Source: Hermodice carunculata
Lineage: Eukaryota; Annelida; Polychaeta; Eunicida; Amphinomidae
Assembly: GCA_964020975.1 (NCBI GenBank)
Contig: OZ026618.1
Coordinates: forward strand, 34,936,849 to 35,000,848
Reading direction: 5' to 3'
Length of the DNA stretch: 64,000 nucleotides
The notes under the pieces are model-generated. The model ran no database searches. It worked only from the letters and a program-made list of their open reading frames with translations, and was not told the DNA's origin. Positions 33,901 to 48,900 of the stretch are shown here, one piece after another. The translations under genes were made by a program, and so were the position numbers. How positions within the stretch are numbered: position 1 is the stretch's first letter; each line of letters starts with the position of its first letter.

Positions 33901-36900
33901 TTTACTGAATATGGTTCCATGCTTTCTGCATGATAACTTATAGCTTGGAGCTAGAACTTTTATATGGCACAGCTTTATGATTCTCTGTAAGGGCTAGGTT
34001 GAGTTTAAAGATGGGTGACCTTGACCCAGTTTTCAGGGTCACAGAGAGATTGTAAAATTCCTGTGGTTTCCACACAATAACTCAAGAAGTTTTTGAGCGA
34101 GGACTTTGATACTGTACAGGTGTATCATTCTAGTCAAGAGGTAGGCAAAGTTTGAAGATGGGTGACCTTGACCTAATTTCCAAGGTCACAGTGGTACCTG
34201 AGGTAACTTAAGTTTCCGCACAATAACTGAAGAAGTTTTTAAGCTAGGACTTTTATATTGCACAGGATTATAGTCCATATTTGGGGCTAGGCGAAGTTCG
34301 AAGATGGATGACCTTGACCTCATTTTAAAGGTCACAGCCACTTTACTAAATATGGTTTCGTGCTTTCTGCATGATAACTTATAGCTTAGCTAGAACTTTT
34401 ATATGGCACAGCTTTATGGTTCTCTGTCAGGGCTACGTTGCGTTTGAAGATGGGTGACCTTGACCCAGTATTAAGGGTCACAGAGAGATTGTAGAATTCC
34501 TGTGGTTTCTGCACGATAACTCAAGAAGTTTTTAAGTTAGGACTGGGATACTTTACAGGTCTATAGTTCTTGCTAAGGGCTAGAAGAAGTTTAAAGTTTG
34601 GTGACCTTGATTTAATTTCCAAGGTCACGTTGGTGCCTGAGTAAACTTTGGTTTCCACATGATAACTGAAGAGGTTTTTAAACTAGGACTTTTATATTGC
34701 ACTTGATTATTGGCCGTATTCGGGGCTAGGTCAAGTTTGAAGATGGGTGACCTTGACCTAATTTCAAAGGTCACAGAGCCATTTGGTTGAATACTGTTTC
34801 TGCATGATAACTTGCATTTTAGAGGTAGCAGTTTTATATTGCACAGCTTTATGGTTGCCTATAAGGGCTAGTTTGAGTTTGTAGATGGGTGACCTTCACC
34901 CAGTCTTGAGGGTCACACACAGACACTACACTTCCTGTGGTTTTTGCACAATAACTGAAGGTCAAGTGAAAATGAGTGACCTTGCCCTAATTTCCAAGGT
35001 CAAAAAGCCACTTTGCTGAATATAGTTTCTAAATGATGACTAATTTTACAGCTATAACTTTTATATTGTCCAGGTTTTATTCGTTTTTTAAGGGCTAGGT
35101 TAAAGTTTTAAGATATGTGACATTGATGTATGATCAACCTTCACTAATTTTGTAAGGTCACAAGTGCCCCATCTACCACTATCAATAGGGTAGCAAGGGC
35201 CAGGGTAATGAAGGCGGGGGGCATCTATGTTTTACAAACATATCTTGTTTTATCTGATCATCTGCTCTTGTAAACCGGGGATATGCAATTATAAATAGCA
35301 TGTCCCTGTGTAAACAAAGCTGGCGAAGTTAAGGTCATATAAGTTGAGGGTCCACCTGTATTGTTTGTTGCATACTGGCCACGACAATGAATGAGTTCTT
35401 CCTTTCCCACTCAATTTGTTTGGAATTTTGTTTTTCTGCTTTGATGTTTTTATTAAGAATTTTCATTGAAAAAAAACAATGAGGGGCGGGGGGTGATTGT
35501 AGATAAGATACCATACCCCAGGACAAAAGCCACTCTTTCCATGCCAAAGAAATCTGTTCATTGACTTGATCCTATTATCTGAGGTGGTCTCACTACATAT
35601 TCTGAGATCGCCTTCATGCAGGGTTCCATTGCATTTGCAAAGTGAGTTGCCAATTTCCCTCTTGTATCAAAAGTTTTCAGGTCTTAGCTCCCCACTCAAT
35701 TGAGCGTAACTACCACAAAGGCTTGAATGTGCACAGCATTGCTAAGCTACTGAAAGAAAGAACTGCAAGCGGTACAATGGCAACGATGACGCAAGAACAA
35801 ACCTCTGAGAGACGTCCTAATGGACACGCTGGTGTCGCAGAGCATTTCCACCACTTGCTTACCTTTCAGGTATCTGCTTATCTGTTTCCACAGCAAGTTA
35901 GCAAGAAACAAGACAACATTATCCTCTTCATTCCCACAGCTCATTTTTCATGTGCAATTCCATTCAGTGTACCCTCACCACAAAAGACGAACTTGTGCAC
36001 CTAGCTTAGTATACTGTATAGTGAAACCTCATTATAACGACACTCAAATATGCGACATATTCATTATAATGACACAAGTTTTGAATGACAGTGTAATCTT
36101 GAGTATGGTGGTTGCCCCTCTTTGTAACGCCATTCACGTAGCCTTGCACTGGCCTCTCTTGAAGGGGGGTATTTGTTTCAGGGGGGTGGGAGCGGATAAG
36201 AGCGGAGCCCGTCCACTGTAATATGAAACTCCCAACTCTAATAGCTCTGAGATTATCATGGAGAACTTGGAGCAACACACCCAGGGATGGACACACAGAA
36301 AAATGGTTTCCTACATTTCTCAGCCTTTAGTGGAGTAGTCCTACCTATGAAGACCTGGGGGTAATTCCCTTATTAATTATAAAGGCCCTACCCATGGAAC
36401 ACCTATTGCGTAATCCTACATGGAATTTAAGTTGTTCCTTATGCGATGTATTTTGACATAAACAGGAGTTAGATTTTACATTACACGTACTTTATGAAAC
36501 TTGCCTGAGAGGCCCCTGAAAAGCAGACTCAAGTGTGATCTCTGAAGACAATTTTCTTTCATGGGAATTTCACATTTAATTTTGCTCAGGAACAAAAACA
36601 TATTTTCAGATAGACTATCCTTTCTTTGTTGTTACTTTATGCTGGAATTAATACAAGAGAACGTATAAATATGGTATCATTAAAGCACTAGTGGTCTCTC
36701 AGGTCAGGTATCATGGAAAAGGGTTAGGACAGGCCCCTACACAGAACAGAGCACAGAACAGAGCAAAACTTACCGAGCAATAGTCATGGAAGCGTTTCTT
36801 TGCTAGTCGGTAGTAATCACAGTAATGTTGGTGGCTCTTGCCGTGTGGAGCGTGTTGTTTGTGCCAACTTTTGCGCGGAGCTGGAGGCATTGGTTTTCTC

Positions 36901-39900
36901 CATTCAAAGTCGGCCGATTTTGCCCCTGCTTTGTGGAGACTCGAGACGGAGCCTGACCGACCACGACCTGGTGATAGGGCCGGGAGGACTGGTGATTGGC
37001 TCCCACTCTCTCCTCCCTCTTTGATCCTGAAACAGAAAAGTGCAGTGTGTTGCTTGCTTACTTGTTAACAGTCACATTGTTTCTCTCATTTCCTGGTGAC
37101 ATCATGTATATTGCTGTTTAATGTACCATGTTGCCTGTAGGTGGCATTGCAGGTACTTTTCCCTGTTATCCTCCTGTTGCAGGTGGAGACAATTAGAGGT
37201 AAACAAAGCCTGCTTTGTTCATTGCTTGAAAATATCATGTGACACAAGATGCAGGTGCTGCCACCATGCAGAATATTATCTCTGAGATTGTTCGACATCC
37301 TTCTTTACAGCTGCTTGGTTCTTGTGTTTATGTATGCTTGGGATATTATGATAGACACAGGACGCACTCTCTTAGAACAATCTGACAAAATTCTCTTGGT
37401 ACACACTTCTAATTACATGAACTTTCAGTTTAATCAACCACTCCTCTGCAACTTTCATCTGGACATCCACTGGTCCATGATATCTCACTCTTGCTCCTTG
37501 TGTTATAAATCAGCATGAGCATAGAACTGCTTCCACATGATTTCCACTTCTACTGTAATACTCCAAGTAACCCTTTCCCGCTCAAATCGCCCAAAAGTGT
37601 CTGGATGTAAATTGTCATCTGCCTTAATGTTTTTACTTAACTCATTCCATAGTAGTCCCTGATTTTTCCATATATTTACCAAGATTTAAGACATCAATTG
37701 CATATTTAAATTCTTCATGAAAAGAGCTTTCATTCAAGTACCAACATGTCTATGGTCTTAGGTCAGTGGTTCTGGCACTGCCTGGCAAGTCATGCTGCAG
37801 CTGCAGCATGACTTGCCAGGCAGTGCCAGAACCACTGACCAATGCCTGTCACCATAGTATGGAATGAGTTAAATTTCTTCTTACCAGTAAATTTTGATGA
37901 GATTTGTATGCAAAGGCTATTTACGATGTCACGTCCTGCGTCAACAGCCTTCCTCAGCGTAGGCTGGATGCAGTGTGCCAGACCCACGCGATGGAAAGCT
38001 GTTGATTTAGTGCTACTCTGACCATGAATGTGTTACGCATCCAGAGGCCTCGGATAAAAAATTGAAGATACAAGTTTTGAGAGCAGATTCAAATATTATA
38101 AGAGTATTTTTTCCAAAATCAATTTACATTACTTTACGTTAAGCACTTTTCTTCAGGGGACATGGGCACTAAGGGGGAATCATATGTTATGTAGATTTTC
38201 CCAAAACTGACATATGGTGACTCTGGCAATTTTTTTTTGTTGCCCTTGGCAACTTTGTCATCATGGTTTAACTAAAATGATAGCGTCAGCCGAAGTCAGT
38301 GATACTATAGCATGAAATACTGTCTCTCAAGGACTACAGGTATCATGATCACATATGCATAAAAAGTGAGAAAGTTTCGAGACCTTGTCGTGTATGGTAT
38401 AATCTGACCCACCTATCTGCAAGCATATGTGCCTTCATGTCTTGGAGTTGAGCCAGCTCAGGGAACTGTGAGCTGGGATGAGGCTGCACATCATAGTAAA
38501 ATGGTAGATCATTCTGCTGGTGACCACCAGGGGGCTCTGTCTGTGGCATATCTGTAGTCCAGCGCATATCAATTATGCCAAACTTGCTGTTTCCAGAATC
38601 CCTGGGAAAAAACAGATAAACAAAGTGGGTAATTTGTTTCACTAGACAACATCAGATTGTGTGCACGTTCATGACACCCATTTATTTAACTGGTCAAAAT
38701 ACTGTAGAATCTCCAATTAAGACCACCTCCATAAAGAGACCATTTCTATATTAAAGACCACCAATTTATAGACCCATGTTTGTTCATCCTTAATTAAATT
38801 ATATCTTCATTTAGACCACTCCCCCATAAATAATACATTCTTCAGTCCTTTAAGTGGTCTTAATAGGGAGATTCCACTGTACATCAACAACTTTCTCTGG
38901 TGTGGATTTGGTACATTGTGCCTAAACTGCAGCAAGGAAAGCCATGGCATGTTGTCACTGTATAGAAATATTGGGGTTGACAACAATTTGCATCCCGGCA
39001 CTTTGGGCAAATTGAGCAAGAAAGGGTTAAAGACGTTGACAGAGCTGCATGGTGTAGTTTATTTTACATGCTTGAAACCACTTTGTTGCATTTATTACAA
39101 ACAGTGTCCAAAGACCCAAGTAAAGGTTCTGAACCAACAGTACACAGAACATTTTAGAATCAAAGTGTCTATACGCCAAAGCTTTGTTTGCATAGTCTGA
39201 CAGTCTCACGCCATACTGGGCCCACTGCAGCACAGCAAAATGCTTGAGAGCATTTGCTTTGGGACAACGAAAAGCAACAGAACCCTCCCAAAGATGTGGT
39301 CCCCTGAACGACAGCCTCAGGCTGGGGCCTCATTCTCACACAGATCAACATGCAGCTGAAATTATAGAAGAAAAGTATACTCTGTTCATTCAGGGGTAAA
39401 GATTATTTATGGTTACCCTGGAAGTTTCGGCATTGCCTGGTAAGTCATGCTCTCACTGCCACCAAGGCAGCTTAGGTAGTTGCTACACAACACAAAAGCC
39501 AAAATCACTTTATATTTTGGCATGTATCAAGTTCCCTTAACCCCCCCCCCCCTTATTAAATCCAGATTTAAGGCAGTCAGTAGCTTTCCTTGGTGTGGGT
39601 AAGGGACTATAAACTTGCCAAATGTCCAATTAACCCATGTTAAGGAAAGCTGTTGACCTGGGGCAAGTTGCCTTTCATAGGTCATCAACAATTCTCAAAC
39701 TGTTTTAACTCTTGAATTTAGTCAAAAACATTGAAGCACATGAAATCTGATCACCAGTCGGTATGAAGGCGCAAAGGGTTAAAGGTTGCTCTGAAATTTG
39801 CATACAGAATTAGTTCTAGGGCAAGATCTGTCTGTTGTCAATAGTGTAATTAAAAGGTTTAATGTGTATCAAACTTTGACAAGATTTCAAATTGCTGACC

Positions 39901-42900
39901 CTTCAGTGATGTAATATTTTCCTACCACCAACACACCATATCAAAGTTCTCACATGCTACAAGATCTGGAAACAAACATGACGTGTTTGAGAACACTTAC
40001 TCGTTAGTGGTATGGACAGCAAGTTTGCCAGGGAGAGCGTCCACCAGATGTCTCTTCGTACCAGAACCACTGTCACTCTGTAAAGCACCAAAACCTATCA
40101 ATGTCGTCTAGAGAAGTCTCTGCATCTCGCACAATAATGCCTCCATTAAATGCTCTTGCTTGATCAAGATTATATATTTACATTCAATCTAACTTTTAAC
40201 ATTGCAAGTATAGGAGAGAGCCTGATGTGTTATGAGATCATAACACAAGAGCTTTGTGTGTTATGGGACCATAACACAGGTGTCCCACCCACATTCCAAT
40301 AGGCCACGCCCACCTGGGGTTTCGGGAACTTAACACTTGAACATGCTGGGCAAATCAGTTTCTGGTCGTTTCTCTTAATTTTATATATAAAATTTCTAAA
40401 TTTCGTGTAATTGAGCGGAAAAATTAAAAGGGAAATGTAAATATAAGCAATGAGGGTCGCTTTTGTGTGTGTTATGGCATAATGACGCGCGTGATTGAAG
40501 CCAGCATCGGGCGAGGCGCACTGGCGTGTGCCACACCCAGGATGTCAGCTTCAACCACGCGCGTCATTATGCCATAACACACACAAAATTGACCCACATT
40601 TCTTAAATATTTATTGCTCTCATGGATAAGGCCAGCCCAGATCCAGGAAACAAGTGGCCTTATATGAGAGGTGGTCCCTTTAGAGGGGGACAAAATAATA
40701 GAATTGCCATCCTTTCTGTGTTAAAGTAGTGGACTTTAAGAGGGCTGGGCACAGGCAAGATGGGTCTTATAAGAGGGGCACACACACTGTATATAGCAAA
40801 GACATCATCTTGTGACAATTTTCCCATTACTTTTTACCAACTAACCCCTTGTGTCCTGACACTCAGGTATTGACATGCTTTTTCAGTGTTACCGTCAGAA
40901 TTTTTTTCCGGGGGTCATAAGAAGGAAAATTCAGGGGAGAAGACGAGACCTTCACCAGTTTTATATGTAAATAAACAAGACGTGACCCTTTAGAATTTTT
41001 TCAGAGGGTATTTCAGGTCCTGAAAGAGTAATATACCAGCATTTGGGGGTCAACGGAAACACTGTTTTTCCTTTAAGCTCTTCAGTGCCATAACTTTGAC
41101 TGAGTCAACAGCTTTCCTTGGTGCCATTGGGTGCACCCAAAGTGTGCCAAGGAAAGCTGTTGACCTGGACTATAATAGTGTTCCTCACAACAGGGATGCT
41201 GGTACTTGAATGAAAAGTTTTCTTACATGGAACATGTTTCTAGCATCCGCTAAGTTAATTCAGAGCATTTCATTTTGAGTAGTTTGACTTCAGTCCCAGT
41301 TGACGCTGAAAGAGTTAAAAACCACAGTAGAACTTTGTGAGCTGAAGTCCTCTACAACCTGAGTGCCTCTGTATGACCCTCTCTATACCAACTACTCTTC
41401 TTCGGTCCCATGGCCGTTCAGATTAGGGAGGTTTCACTGAACAAGATCTGTTGCTCCAGTGGCATAACAGTTGGCCACTTCTTTTGCTCAATAATGATCC
41501 AGGAGCTTGGTCAAGAGGTTTCTTGGCACGCTCTGGGATCAACGCCCCAGAGTGCATATAGAAAAGTCGTTGACTTAGTCTAAAGGTTGTCTTGACTCGG
41601 CCCACATACACACAAATTAGATCATGCTGACTGCAGTTTGCAGAAGCGTCCTTTCGAGCCAACAAACTGTCTGCCAGCACAAGTATTATGACTACATCAC
41701 TCACCTTAGGTGAGACTGTAACAGTCTGTAGCAGACGTACACCTGCGTCGGCAGGTACCCGAGTCTGATCATCGCTCATGTACTGAATTGGAGGCAGAGA
41801 TACGGGTTTTGTCTTCCCGCTTGAGAATTCCTTCTTGACTTCTTCCATCTTCCGTCGCTCTTGGGCACTTGGCTGCTCAAACAGCTGACGCCAGTTTTCT
41901 TTGCGATGGAAAATTGATAATTTAATACACGTTGGCAAGAATGGTACAGTGAAACCTCGTAATATTGACACTGTAACAAGGTCTCACTGTACTTTAAAAC
42001 ATTACAATTACTTATATTTTGTATACATGAAAAGCAAGCAGCCTCAAAAAGTGGACTTAGCTTCATCACATCTCTATATTCAGAAAGCACAGTTCAATGA
42101 AAGATGGGGCAGACGCTTATCAAATTGCACTGGCAGGTCAGGCGTTTAAAGTACGTACTCTATTATAGAAGTATGAGAGACTCATTGGAGACTTTCAAAA
42201 CCAGGTACTGAAAGCAGTGGAAGGCTCAATTTGTTCCTTATCTTATGTGATGTAACCACCCATAAGTATCAAGCCTACTCTGTACTATGCATATCCTAAG
42301 GTATGCTTATGTATTGCCTGTGTTTTTATGTTTAATTTTAGTTTTATGTTTTCTCGTATTTATTCACTTTAGATACTGTACAAAGCCCACAGGGCCAAAA
42401 TGTAAATTGAAAAAAAAAAATGTAAATTAGCCTTGGCTAATCTTGTAAACCTGTCAAGATAAAGTTATCTTATCTTTAAGGTAATTTTACAAAGTGTAAA
42501 TAAGATTTGTTTCTTTTTATATATACAAATACATAATTATATTTTATTTCTTGTTTCCTTTTATTGACTTAATTATTACAGTAAAACCTCCCTATGCTAA
42601 ATGCCCTTGGAAACCAAAGAAAGGCACTCGCTTTAAAGATGTATTTAGCTTACAGATGTTCATACAATACTGGGAAACAAAACAGACAAAGAAAATGTGT
42701 TCAGCTGCTGAATGTGTTTTAATTAGCTTACTGAAGAGTTTACCTAAGGAAGTTTTACTCTGCCTGAATTCTACTTCTGCTGTATGCACACTAACTTTTA
42801 AAAATTCTCTTTTAAACACTGCATATTTCTCACAACAGGACAGCCATATACTGTACTATATATAATATACTGTAGTTCTAGAAATTTTTGCGCGTTTAAT

Positions 42901-45900
42901 TTCGTGCAAACTCATTTTTTTATCAAATAACAGAATTTTTCGCGCATTTTAATTTCACGCAATCCAATGCCATACAATGTAACTTATTTTTGTGCATTTT
43001 AATTTCGCGCTCTGAGTGGTAGCGTGAAGAGCGGGAAATTAAATCAAGCGCGAAAATTTCTAGAACTACAGTATTGACATACAGAAAAAAATCTAAAATT
43101 GCCAAATGTTTTTCAATCTTCAGAAGAATTTTTTTTTGCCTTAAATTCTATATTACTGACCCATGAAGACACAGTATCCAGAATTCAATAGTTGTTATCA
43201 ATACAAGAAAGGCTCTAAAATGATGGAAAATGTATTGTAAATGGGTGTTACAAGTTCAAGTGTACTTTGTGAGTTTTACAAGTATCACAGTCAAATGACC
43301 AATTAGCAACTAAAATAGAAAAAACAAAAACAAAACAAACAAAGCATAACAACATAAGTAAATGAAGCAGCACTCTCTAACTTTTTAGGTAAAAAGTTTT
43401 TCCGAGTTTTGTTAAAACCACGAAAGTACAATCGAGACTGATGTGCAGGAATAAAGCCAGAGCAAGCATGATAATATACCTGGGATCCCCTTTGTGTTGT
43501 CCAGCATGGACTTGACGGGAGACAGACCAGGCATGCCGCGACTCACCAACGATCCTAAGTTTGTCAAAATGCAGGCATAAATAATGCAACAAGCGAGATA
43601 ATACAACGACTGTAAATTTACTTATTTTCACATGTATAAATTTTCGTGGAATTTGAATTTCATTCATGTCATTAAAGTTTCTATGTTTCTCGCTTGGATA
43701 CAGGCCCTACTTAACCTATGTTAAACTACTATTTCATTGTACAGGCTGTAGGTTTTTTTCAAGGTTTAAACTTCATCAGCAAAGTAAGCCAAAATAAAAA
43801 TACTATGAAATTAAGTAAATTTACAGTTTATAGCATGCCTTATCAACACACGCCACAACAAAGCCAGCACACATCAAACACCAAGTGGTTTTTTTGTTTT
43901 TGTTTTTGTTTTTTTGCTGGATTGATATTCATCACTGCCAATCCGTGTACATTTATTTGTGTAACGTCAAGAACAAATACCAAGACAGTAGATATATGTG
44001 TTTGGCAGTGACAAGGTGAAACTTACAACAACAAAAGCAAAAATACATAGTATCTACAGGTAATTATTCTATAAAAGATGTGCACTACACAATAAATATG
44101 TACAGTGTAGCTGCTAGAACGAGTCAAAATATTAATCATAATATTTGTAAAGGGTATATATTCTGTGATGTGAAATCCCAGGATTTCTATTGAGAGGCTT
44201 CACCCTTGAATTAAGACCGAGTCATCAGCTATCTTTGGAGTTTGTTGGGCACTTAATAAAGACCCACCCCATCCCACAGGGGAGTTGACCTGTCACCGTG
44301 CTATTTAAAAAATATTTCTATGATAGGGTCAAAGGTCATGGTTAGTGACTTACTTTTAGTATGTGACACACTCCTATCCCAAGAAGTATCCACATACCAA
44401 GCTTGGAATATCTCAATATTACAGTATAGGAAATATAACCCACACAACCATTTTCTATGACGGGATTAAAGGTCAAGGTCACAGTGACCTAATCCGGGTA
44501 TGTAACACAATTTCCTACTCCAAGTGTCCACACACAAAGTTTAGTATCTGTAAGTATTATGGTAGAAGAAATAATTTTCTATGACAGGGTCTAAGGTCAA
44601 GGTCACATTGACTTAATTATGGCAAGCACCACACCCCTGAAGTGTCCACCCACCAAATTTGGTAGGTGCAGGTGTGGGTGCTACAGTCTACGAGAAATAA
44701 GGCCCAGACAAGCTTTGGGTGCAGGATGGATTGACAGAATTTAAGCACAAGGTGAGAACCTGTTGTCCCGCAGGTGAGACAAATAGCAGCATTGAAGCCT
44801 AATTTCTTTTTTACTGAACTCATCGTCCAGTGAAACCTCCTCATAATGACACTCACATAACCAACATGTTAAATTAACTTTTTCAGTGCCAACTGCCACT
44901 AAAGTCGAAATACTTGAAACAAACTGCTCTGAATTATAACATGGGTACTATAGGTTCATGTCCCGTTACAAGACCTTTCATTCAAGTACCAGCATGCCTG
45001 ATGTTACGCACATGTAGAGTATAATAATCCAAGCCAACAGCTTTCCTCAACATGCAATGTGCCCAAAGTGTGCTGAGGAAAGCTGTTGACTCAGTCCAAA
45101 ATGTGGCACTGAACAAGTTAATGGCAAAAGTTTTACGGGACGAAGTGAAATTCCTTTGTCATTTACCTCTTTACCCAACACATTCAAGAATCAGACGCAC
45201 TTTGCAGGGAACACATGGTGTCATTGTAGCAAGGTTTCATTCTTCTACACATTTTACTTTCATCTACATGCCTCCATTCTATATCAGTACAGCAAAGTTT
45301 TCACAGAAGAAGAGTTGTTGGGTTTTTTGCACGCAATCCTCAGGATATTTGTTAACAATTGCTTCTTGATCAACATGAACCAGCTTGACGGGTTTATCAG
45401 GTCAGTGATTTTGACATAATTTTAGCAACTTTGATATTTTTTTCATAGTCTTGTGCTTAAAATTTCCTTCAAACTTTTCCCTGAAATTTCTGCAGTATGT
45501 GGAACAATTCATTTGGTAAATCTATGCAAACTTTATGACCATGTTATGGTTTCCAACAGGAATATTAAGTTTTTCTTTGTCCCATCGTTAATGCACTTAT
45601 TAACCCTTTACCCGTCACAGTAGTATCACCTGGTTTTGTGTACATGCTGGAGTTATCATCACCATGATCCGTGGTCTGGCCGATGCCGGAGTCCCCTATA
45701 CTGGCCGCGTCATGATGAGCAGAAGGAAATACCTGTTGGACATAAGATATGCGTTTAACCACAAACTTTTTTCCAAATACAGAAATTTTGCCACACAGCT
45801 CATGAAGTGAAGGTTTTCCCCTCCCCATTATTTTAGCATAAATCCACTTTTGTCAAACCATGTTTGCCGTCATTTTCTGTTTTTAATAAAACTCTCCATC

Positions 45901-48900
45901 ATCATGTCAGGTTATCTCTCCAGTGTTATACATACATATATTATACAGGACTGCAACAGAGTCAGAGGAGTAGGCTCCATATACAGAGGCCTTAACCCTT
46001 TCCCCCTTAAACTGGTCAAAACCAGCTGGTGGTCAAATGTCATCTGCAATGTTTTCAACTCCTTTCAATAGTAATGAAAAACAATTTGACCGACAGTTGT
46101 AGATGAGACCTATCAAGATCACATGACCCAGGTCAACAGCTTTCCGTGGCATGGGTTAGTGCCCAACCCAAGCCAAGGAAAGCTGTTGCTTGGGCACTTA
46201 GTACCAAACCAATGTCAACGAAAGCTGTTGACTCAGTCTCAATTCAAGGGGGGGGGGGGAGGGGGAGAGTTAATATGGACATTTCACTGTACATGTATGT
46301 ACAAGTATATATATATATATATATAATACAATAAACACACTGTATCAAATCTGCTTCAAATTTAACTCTTTCTCTCTTTATTTATTTATTTGTTGGCCCA
46401 AGGCATGTTATGGGTATGTCATGGGAATATCATGTTGATAGGTTGCATCCACAATTCTCATTCAAATTGTTTTTCATTGCCATTGGAATTAGTCAAAAAT
46501 ACTGAAGCAAAAGACACTTGATCGAAAGTCAGCATTGGCAGGTTTAAAGGGGAGGTCAAGGGTTAAAGATGAGATACAGAAGTATGTTAAGGTGACCAAA
46601 TGGTGACCAGGATTCCCCCGAAGTTACACTATTAATCTTTTCAGAGCCAGTGATGAGTCTCTCATTGATATGAGGACTTAGCTGTGAAAGAGATTATGCA
46701 CTGTACCTCCATCAGGTGTAAACTCACGATACCAGGACACTGTAATATTAACATTACTGTAGGTCACAGATGTGCCCTGACAAACATGTATGAATATGTT
46801 CCTCTGATAAAGCCCCTGACTTGCTGCTTTGAAAGGGAGTCATATCAGATGGTATAGCTGTTCTACACACAGATAAAATACAACGTAAACTAGCTAGGAT
46901 CACTGAAATAAGATGGCCTCTTGGTGAGGAATAGCCTTCAGAAAGAGATTCTATCCCACATCTAAAACTCATACAGAATATACCTTTTGTACCCTGGCCT
47001 GGTCTGGAGGGTGATTGATAAGACTTGCTACATGCACAACTTGGTAACCGCCCTCTTGAAGCTCAGTGTATATGATATCTGTTAATTCTGACAGCAAAAA
47101 TTTAGTCTCATTTCCTCGATACCCCTTCAGAACTGTCATCAAGGCAATCATAAAAAGTCCTGGCATACGCACTGGACACTTGGAAACGTAAAGTAAAAAT
47201 AAACCTGACCCCCAGCTGGAAAATCTTTTTATAGGCTTTCATACAAGGCACGACACGTTCACAAACAGAGCTTAATCTTTTGATCTTATGAACCTTAAAC
47301 ACCTAGTAATCATTTTTATAGTAATAATATCCATCTGCCGTCGGTCGCTGTATTATGAAAGTGCGTGTAGCATGTACACATAGAGGCTTGGCACTTCACT
47401 TGACAAAAGATTAGTGACACACGGATCAGTTTTTTTCCCTGGTGGGAAGCTAAGCTGCACAGTACACAACGGAATATAATTTATTAGAGTTCAATGCACC
47501 ATACACGTTCAACCTGTGGTCTGTAAATGTCGTTTCTGTGACACTACACTATTGTAGTGGAGTTCAATAAGTTCTAGTCACGCATCCACGTACGTAGACC
47601 ATAAAAACACCTTTACTCAATAACTGACACATTCTCTTTGGTGCAGTTGAACTCTGCATTCCAATGATTTCTCGCATAAGTATTCTAGTACAAGTATGTA
47701 TATATTATATCTACAGTGAAATATAAGTAATTTTACATGTCCATACACAAAGAACATGGGAACCAAGACAAAGCATTGAAAGACACCCCCCACCCCCACC
47801 GGCAGACCAAACTGAAGCCCCTCATACCACTATTATGTTCATCAAATCAGTACTTTCGCTCTTGAATTAAGACTGAGTCAATAGCTTTCCTTGCCATGGG
47901 TTGGTAGTAAGTGCCCAGTCCATGTCAAGGAAAACTGTTGACCTGGGCATGTGATCTCAATGACAGGTCTGAACAATTCTCCATCAAACTAGATTTTCAT
48001 TACTGTTGAAACTGGCTGAAAACACTGAAGCATTTGACCATATAAGTGGTACATCATATAATTAACCCTGGCCACCTTAATGTATAAAACAATTAGCATA
48101 CATGTGAAAAGAAAGATGTTAGACAGTGTACCTTGCGTATTTTTAAGAATACATGTATACGGAAAATTTAAGAAGCAGACTATATTCGCTTGATGCAAGC
48201 TGCATCAGTGTTGACTTGTGCACTTGACAAACAACTTTGTCATTGTCTGACAAGGAAAACAGTAATGATAACTTTCACAACATTTTGTATCATCATGCCA
48301 CAAACTGTTCCCCTACAATCACACAGTTTGTCACGTTGCATTGAACATGTGGCCATTTCAGGTTACAGACTACAGTTGTGATTGGCTGGTTGCGCATCCC
48401 AACGGAGATAGTCCGTAATTGTGAAAATACTGTGTTTTCAGCATGCTGTAGCTTCTGTTTGAATAAAGTTAGCTAAGTCAGGTTTGCTGCATCGCAGAGT
48501 TGCTTCATTGGTGGTCATATAGGTGCACTGTCTTCCAGGCCAGGTGGGAACTTTATGGTGGGGAAGAACAATGATGTGACCCTGGCAAGAGCACAGTTCA
48601 TACACCTGTATAAAGCTGACATCCAGGTGTTGTTTCGTATTTCAATTATCACAAATTAACGAGCTGGGAATTGTATGACAAAAATCTGTCCATATTTTTC
48701 TGACATTTTTATCTGTTACACGCCGTTCACGGAATTTCAAAATACCAAAATGCTGATTTTTTAGACTGAAAAATGCTAATATGAAAAATAGAAGGATTTA
48801 TAACTGTGGTCTGTGGCCTTCATGCAGTTGTATTTCCTTCCAATGCAGTACTCAAACCCAGGATAGCAGGACCCATGTGCACAGCAAGATGCAACATCAA

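Noticed and set aside
35642-36221. Overlapping 120- and 133-codon plus-strand ORFs
   Set aside because: They overlap each other in different frames and run into a MITE remnant; no domain or splice support.
40472-40693. 73-codon minus-strand ORF
   Set aside because: It is read through the long hairpin at 40461-40588 and has no support as a gene.
46985-47172. Minus-strand frame ending near a GTATATTC donor
   Set aside because: It reads like protein (SLINHPPDQARVQK), but no acceptor gives the phase 0 start that the neighbouring exons require.
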